Below, piece by piece: positions 59,340 through 64,000 of a DNA stretch of 64,000 nucleotides. The stretch is from contig NC_133661.1 of assembly GCF_037893015.1 (NCBI RefSeq), positions 183,770,306-183,834,305 of the forward strand, in the 5' to 3' direction. A program made the position numbers and the translations under genes. The notes beneath the pieces were generated by a model, which had not been told where the DNA came from, ran no database searches, and saw only the letters and a program-made list of their open reading frames with translations. Each line of letters begins with the position of its first letter. Position 1 is the first letter of the stretch. Source of the DNA: Macrotis lagotis (lineage: Eukaryota; Chordata; Mammalia; Peramelemorphia; Peramelidae).

Positions 59340-59765
59340 AGAGAAGCACTTAGGTGGTACAGTGTCAGGGACCCAGCTCTGGACCTTGGCCATGTATGGG
59401 CTAGGAGACACCTAGGGGTGTGAACCCACCCACTTGGGCACTGGAAACGCTCTGTTAACAGGAACAGCTCCACCCATGAGGGAGGAACAAGGGAGGAGGT
59501 CTGGACTATAAAAGGGATGGGACTGGGGAAGATGGGAGCCATATTTGCTGCGCATGTAACCAATAAAGACCTGCTTGTTAAACTGCAACCGGGTGTTCTG
59601 TCCGGTTTATTGCCCTCCATCCCCAAGGAGGGTCCGTGGCGTCTGAAGACTGGAAAGAGGTATGTATCCAGGCGTCGGCTCAGGACAGGTCCCGGAGCAG
59701 TACAGTATATAGAATTCTGGGTGTTGGGTCAGGAAGATTTGAGTTATAATTTAGACTCAGATACA
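59340..59765 (+). repeat. tRNA-derived/MIR-like SINE split by an LTR
   Basis: Left piece gcacttaggtggtacag and right piece tatagaattctgggtgttgg plus ttgagttataatttagactc are two halves of one SINE interrupted at 59,363. Confidence 0.7.
59363..59699 (+). mobile_element. Solo LTR of an endogenous retrovirus (ERV2/ERVK-like)
   Basis: 337-bp element beginning TG and ending CA, with a TATAAAAG box (59,507-59,514) and AATAAA (59,562-59,567) in LTR order. Flanked by a perfect 6-bp target duplication gtacag (59,357-59,362 and 59,700-59,705). Six base pairs is typical of class II (ERVK-like) integration. No internal viral sequence is present: a solo LTR left by recombination. The identical target repeats suggest a fairly young insertion. 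Confidence 0.85.
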
Positions 59766-59804
59766 TGATGATGATGATGATGATAATGATAATGATGGTA
59801 ATGA

Positions 59805-60045
59805 TGATAACTGTCATTTATGTAGTACCCATTATGTGCCAGACTTCATTCCAAGTGTTTTGCAAATACTCACAACAACCTTGGGAATGTTATTTTTACA
59901 GTCTTCATTTCATAGCTGGTGAAACTGAGGTAGAGGTTAAGTGCCCAAGGTCCTATCATTATTAAATGTCTGAGGTCAGATTTAAATGCTAGTCTTCCTG
60001 AGTCCAGACCGAAGTTCCAACCAATGTGACACCTAGGCACCTTTA
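59805..60045 (-). repeat. MIR/CORE-SINE (Ther1-like)
   Basis: Reverse copy: cattatgtgccagacttcat ... gctggtgaaactgaggtag ... gacacctaggcacc. Confidence 0.7.
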
Positions 60046-60049
60046 ATAT

Positions 60050-60240
60050 GTGTTCCACCCTCTGCAAATCACTTGATCTCTGCTTCATTTTCCTGAATCA
60101 TAAAATGGGTATAATAATAGTGTTTACTTCACAGTATTGTTGTAAGAATCTGATGAGATAATATTCAATGAATTGCCTGACACATAATAGGAGCCTTAAA
60201 ATAAATACCTGCTCACTCCCTTCTCCCCTTTTCAATGAGA
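60050..60240 (+). repeat. MIR-like SINE
   Basis: Forward copy: caaatcacttgatctctgct, ataaaatgggtataataata, acataataggagccttaaaa. Confidence 0.65.
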
Positions 60241-60707
60241 CTTCTCTTGTAGCAATAATATAAAGAAAATTAAACAGTTTTACCAACATTTTGATGAAGT
60301 CGGACAGTATATTCAATAATCTACACTTGGGCCACCCTTAATGGAAGGAAGGGGGATGCATTTTCTCATCCCTTCTTTGAGGAGAAGCTCAGGTATCATA
60401 ATTTCCTTTGACTCAATTTCACTTTATTGTTCTTTTCACTTGTAGACATTACGTACATTATTTTTCTCATTTTGCATTTCTCTTAATACTTGTGATTTGT
60501 AATCATATTTTGAGAATATTTTATAATTTTATAATACTCTTCATAATATATTTATATTATTACTATCACCATACATTTATATTTATTAGAAATTTGAAAT
60601 TTTATAGAGGATTGGGTTTATTTCTATCCCATGATCACTTTGATATTGGGGAATATTTCTTGGTCTTATGTTAATCTTAACTCCCTTTATATCTTAGATA
60701 TGAGAAC

Positions 60708-60710
<3 letters not shown>

Positions 60711-60745
<35 letters not shown>
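60711..60745 (+). repeat. (TA)n microsatellite
   Basis: About 17 TA units. Confidence 0.97.
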
Positions 60746-60748
<3 letters not shown>

Positions 60749-60938
60749 ATGCAAAGATTTTTCTCCCCTATTGACATCAGTTTTTATGCTATATGCATTA
60801 AATTAATGATCAATTAATCAAATATTTATTAAGTAACAATGTAACAGACAATATTAAGGACTGGATATACAAAGACAAGAAAAATATAATCCCATCTTTC
60901 CTTTGAGGAAAATTGGTATATAGTTTTGTGTATGTGTA

Positions 60939-60940
<2 letters not shown>

Positions 60941-60982
<42 letters not shown>
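60941..60982 (+). repeat. (TG)n microsatellite
   Basis: About 20 GT units preceded by an imperfect gtatgtgtatgc stretch. Confidence 0.97.
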
Positions 60983-60984
<2 letters not shown>

Positions 60985-61019
60985 TTTGTGTATAAATGCT
61001 TGTGCATTATCTAGGTGCA

Positions 61020-62030
61020 TCAGGAAAGGTCTTATTCAGCTGAAATTTCAAGAAAACTAAGAAGTCTAAGAGATAGAAGATAGGAAGCAGTAGATTCCAA
61101 TTGGTTTCTAGGTTTTCAATCTTAGTTAAGGTGAACAGATGGGGAAAATGTATGAGAGCAGTAAAAATTTCAGATTGAACTGACTGAATGAAATAGAGCA
61201 TTGTAGAATAAAGTTAGAGAGATAGGTTTGAAGCCAGGGTATGAAAGGTTTTAAAATACAAGACAAAGGAATTTTAAATGAATTTTAGAGTCAATTAGAA
61301 ACCATTCTGGTTTATTGAATAGGGGAATGATAGTAAGAATCTGTGCTTTGATGAAGTCACTTTGTCAGCTTTTTGAAGGATGAATTAGAGAGAGGAGAGC
61401 CTAGAAACAGAGAAACCAATTAGGAGGCCATTGTAATACTCTAGGTGAGAGGTGCTGAGGAAATGGAAAGAAAATATGAATAAAAATATTCCTATGGAGG
61501 TAAAATGACAACATATGTAGATAAGTAGATTGAGGGAGAATATGGAGGTGAAGGTGACTTCAAATTTACAAGCCTGCTTTTCCTTTGGAAGGATGGTGGT
61601 TTAATACAAAAAGGGAAATTCATAAGAATGGTAGTTTTTGAGGAAGAGGTACTAATTGCTGGTTTGAATATGTTGGGTGTGAGATGCTGACAGCACCTTC
61701 AGTTTCAAATGCTCACTCAGTAATTAGAACTGCATAACTTATCCTCAGTAGGGTTGGATACATAGACTTAGACATCATCTCCATAGAGATACTATATAAA
61801 TCAAAGGAGATGATAAGATCATTAAAAGAATTTGTGAAGAGGGAATAGAAATGGACTCCATAGAACTTTAAGTGCCTGAATGTATGATGACCCAGTGAAA
61901 GAGGCTCAGAAAGAATGGTCAGACAGATAGGAGAGGAACCAAGTCAAAATAGTATCAGGAAAAATCTAAGGAGGAGAGAGTATTCAGGAAAATAATGGTC
62001 AATAATATCAAATACTGAATGTGTGTATGC
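61020..62030 (-). mobile_element. L2 LINE ORF2 remnant (RT domain)
   Basis: Antisense L2: gaccaattaggaggccattg-type text (near 61,415) encodes, on the minus strand, the region of L2 'SRLDYCNS'. gttgggtgtgagatgctgac and aggagagagtattcaggaaa also follow the L2 order. Heavily mutated. Confidence 0.65.
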
Positions 62031-62249
62031 ATATGCACATATATACACACATGTTTATAGCATCAACATTATGTGGGTGGAACAGGAAAGATCTCACATA
62101 GTAGATAGCACTTGAACTGAAATTTCAAGAAAAATGAAAATTAAAAAAAAATCATTTGATTGGGCTCTAAGAGATCCTTGGAAATTTTTTGGTGGGGGAG
62201 GAAGGAGAGACTTGGGCAGAATTTTTTTTTGTTGTTGTTGAGCAAAACT

Positions 62250-62480
62250 TGGGCAATTAGGTAGTGCAGTGGATAGAACACAAAACCTTAACTCACATCC
62301 TACCTGAGATACTTGGAATTTATGAGGCCTAGAGCAAGTCATCTAACCTCTCACTGTCCCAGTTTCCTCATCTATAAAATGGAAATCATATTGGCACCTA
62401 TATCCCAGAGGTTAGTGTGAATGTTAAATGAGATAATATTTAGAAAGCTAACATTCTGTATGAAAAAGCTACTATCATTA
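62250..62480 (+). repeat. MIR-like tRNA-derived SINE
   Basis: Head ggtagtgcagtggatagaac, then cagtttcctcatctataaaa and ttaaatgagataatatttag. Confidence 0.75.
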
Positions 62481-62794
62481 CAGATAGGAGAGAGAGAGAG
62501 AGAACCAATAGGGAGAGAGAGGATAAGGTCTATAAATTTATTTTTTTCAATTTGATGTAATTAAATAATCTACTTTTATTTTTATGATTTATAGCTTCTG
62601 TCTAATTAAGTATTTTCCATGTTCTGGAAAATATAATTTTAATAGAAAAAAATTCCTTTCTCTTTAAAATAAAATGATCCTTTATACCTAGGTGACATTG
62701 ATTTGGAATTCTCCTAAACACAAACAGCACAATACTACAAATTAGATATCTGGTTCAAAAATAAATGTATTTTTAGTAATTGCATTTGTTTCTC

Positions 62795-62930
62795 TCTTTT
62801 TTGGGAGGTGACTCAATTGGAGTTAAGTGACTTGCCTAGGGTCACAAAACTAGTAACTATCTGAGATCAGATTTGAAGTCAGGTCCTCCTGACTGCAAAT
62901 TCTGGACACTGCACCACCTAGCTGCCCAAT
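62795..62930 (-). mobile_element. tRNA-derived SINE
   Basis: Reverse copy: gagttaagtgacttgcctag ... gcaccacctagctgccc. Confidence 0.8.
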
Positions 62931-63851
62931 TGATTTTATTTCATTAGCATGTCCCTCAAAAATATCCCTTTTTCCTTATGAAGAATGCCATTACCCAATG
63001 AAAATTATAATATAGAACAAAAAAATTTAACACAAAATACTCTAGGTAGTAAAAAAAAAGCTGTAATACTACATACAGTGGTCCAGAACCATAAATTCTC
63101 CACCTCTACAAAGAAGGGGGGGGGCTCTTCTTTCTCATAACAATTTTCTGGAACCTTACGTGGTCATTTTAATTACATAGTATTCATTACTGATTGCTTT
63201 GTCATTCTTTCCATTTACTGCTGTAGTCATTGTATGCAAAGCTTTCCAGTTCTTGATTACTTCACTTTATATTATTTCATAGCTTTTCATGTTTCTGAAT
63301 CACCACATTTATCATTTCTTAATACAGTAATAATCTTACATATGCATGAGCCACAACTTATTATGTCATACTTCAAACAATTATTGACCACTAGATAATT
63401 TATGAAATATTATATCTCTCTAAATTTATGAACATAAGACACTTAGGATTTAAGGTAGGAATTTGGAATCTATATCTTCTTCTAAAGGTTAAGGGGGCTT
63501 TGGACAGAAGGAGTGATAGTAATAAATTCAGAGGAGAAGAAGTCTACTAAATTGTGTTGACCTATATGGTAACATGAATGCAAGCTTGGTATGTTTTCAT
63601 AATTGACATGAAGATCAGCAGGGCACTCTTCAGTAAGGAGTCTCAGCCTGTCTTTCTGTTACAACTTGGAGTAGGGCTTGAGGTGTACTAAAAGACTGGA
63701 AACCAAAAGCAAACATGTTAGATTCCCAAGTTGGAGTTGGAATCAAAATGTTGATTAATGTAAAATCAGGCACATGACCCTACATATATACTCTTGAGGG
63801 AGTCATCATCAGTTCCCTCTGAAGAAATTGTGTCTTAAGCCTCAGGTGTAA
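62931..63851. other. No recognised feature
   Basis: AT-rich spacer upstream (in plus coordinates) of V7. The stretch near 63,660-63,790 (cccaagttggagttggaatc, ttgattaatgtaaaatcagg) resembles 51,340-51,390 beside V6, suggesting V6 and V7 share an old duplicated downstream flank. Confidence 0.4.
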
Positions 63852-63890
63852 GGTTTGTGAACAGCTTTTATGTCCTAAGGAAACACTGTG
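63852..63890 (-). promoter_or_regulatory. V7 recombination signal (23-RSS)
   Basis: Heptamer CACAGTG (63,884-63,890), 23-nt spacer, nonamer TCACAAACC (7 of 9). The best-kept complete signal in the window. Confidence 0.88.
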
Positions 63891-64000
63891 TGGTGGCTGC
63901 ACAAAGGTAGGTTCCTGAGTCTTCAGCCTTGGAGTTGATGATGTGGAAGAAGCTATGCTTTTCTTTAGTGTTCAGGGATACTCTTAGTCTTCCTTTTGTC
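63891..64000 (-). CDS. TRAV gene segment V7, 3' part only (cut by window edge)
   Basis: The minus-strand frame reads KGRLRVSLNTKEKHSFFHII, then NSKAEDSGTYLCAATTQ, where the last two codons overlap the heptamer: framework 3 with the second conserved Cys followed by Ala-Ala. No stop in the visible 110 nt. It differs from V1-V3 and V6 in having the common Cys-Ala end. FR1, FR2 and leader lie beyond position 64,000, so function cannot be judged. Confidence 0.85.

Noticed and set aside
60810-61020. His/Thr-rich short frames
   Set aside because: They are the (TG)n repeat read on the minus strand.

Overview
This window is mammalian nuclear DNA, almost certainly from a marsupial. It carries T-cell receptor alpha (TRAV) variable gene segments embedded in dense LINE/SINE sequence. 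Evidence for a marsupial: (i) many copies of a tRNA-derived SINE (ggcagctaggtgg head, ttgccttgcaaaa tail) and MAR1/CORE-SINE-like repeats typical of marsupials; (ii) abundant marsupial-type L1 plus old L2, L3/CR1 and MIR remnants; (iii) a nuclear copy of mitochondrial DNA whose tRNA-Asp has anticodon GCC, the genome-encoded (RNA-edited) state known only from marsupial mitochondria. The SINE type suggests an Australasian species, but I cannot fix the species from sequence alone.

All V segments lie on the minus strand. Each has the standard TRAV layout: a 52-nt leader exon, an intron of about 190 nt with a GTGAGT donor, a V exon of about 285 nt, and a recombination signal (RSS) with a 23-nt spacer. 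Seven are visible: V1 (3.1-3.7 kb), V4 (14.3-14.8 kb, pseudogene), V2 (25.2-25.8 kb), V5 (29.5-30.1 kb, pseudogene), V3 (36.1-36.6 kb), V6 (51.5-52.0 kb) and V7, cut by the right edge. V1, V2 and V3 are one subfamily ('Va'); V4 and V5 are another ('Vb'). V numbers are my own labels.

The left 37 kb is a tandem duplication. A core unit of about 10 kb (L1 5' part, Va, L2/MIR spacer, Vb, L1 3' part) occurs twice, starting near 1 and 18,033. A third, incomplete copy starts near 31,973 and ends near 36,955. Lengths differ because each copy took its own insertions: a 6.6-kb L1, a SINE and a 1.2-kb mitochondrial fragment in unit 1; a SINE, two opposed L1s and a LYRM4 retropseudogene in unit 2; L1 fragments and a SINE in unit 3. 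The copies act as empty-site controls for one another and let these insertions be ordered.

From 37 to 51 kb the window is LINE: an L1 remnant holding ORF2-end and ORF1 parts, then a full-length plus-strand L1 (40.4-51.0 kb) split by a younger L1 with a perfect 16-bp target-site duplication. From 51 to 64 kb lie single-copy V6 and V7, older repeats (L2, L3/CR1, MIR), an L1 5' fragment, microsatellites and a solo LTR inside a SINE.

The V genes supply variable domains for the TCR alpha chain by RAG-mediated joining to J segments outside the window. V1, V6 and V7 look usable. V2 and V3 have intact exons but damaged RSSs. I found no undescribed system such as a novel operon, CRISPR array or new protein family. 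The best observations concern the evolution of the V cluster and the mitochondrial insertion.
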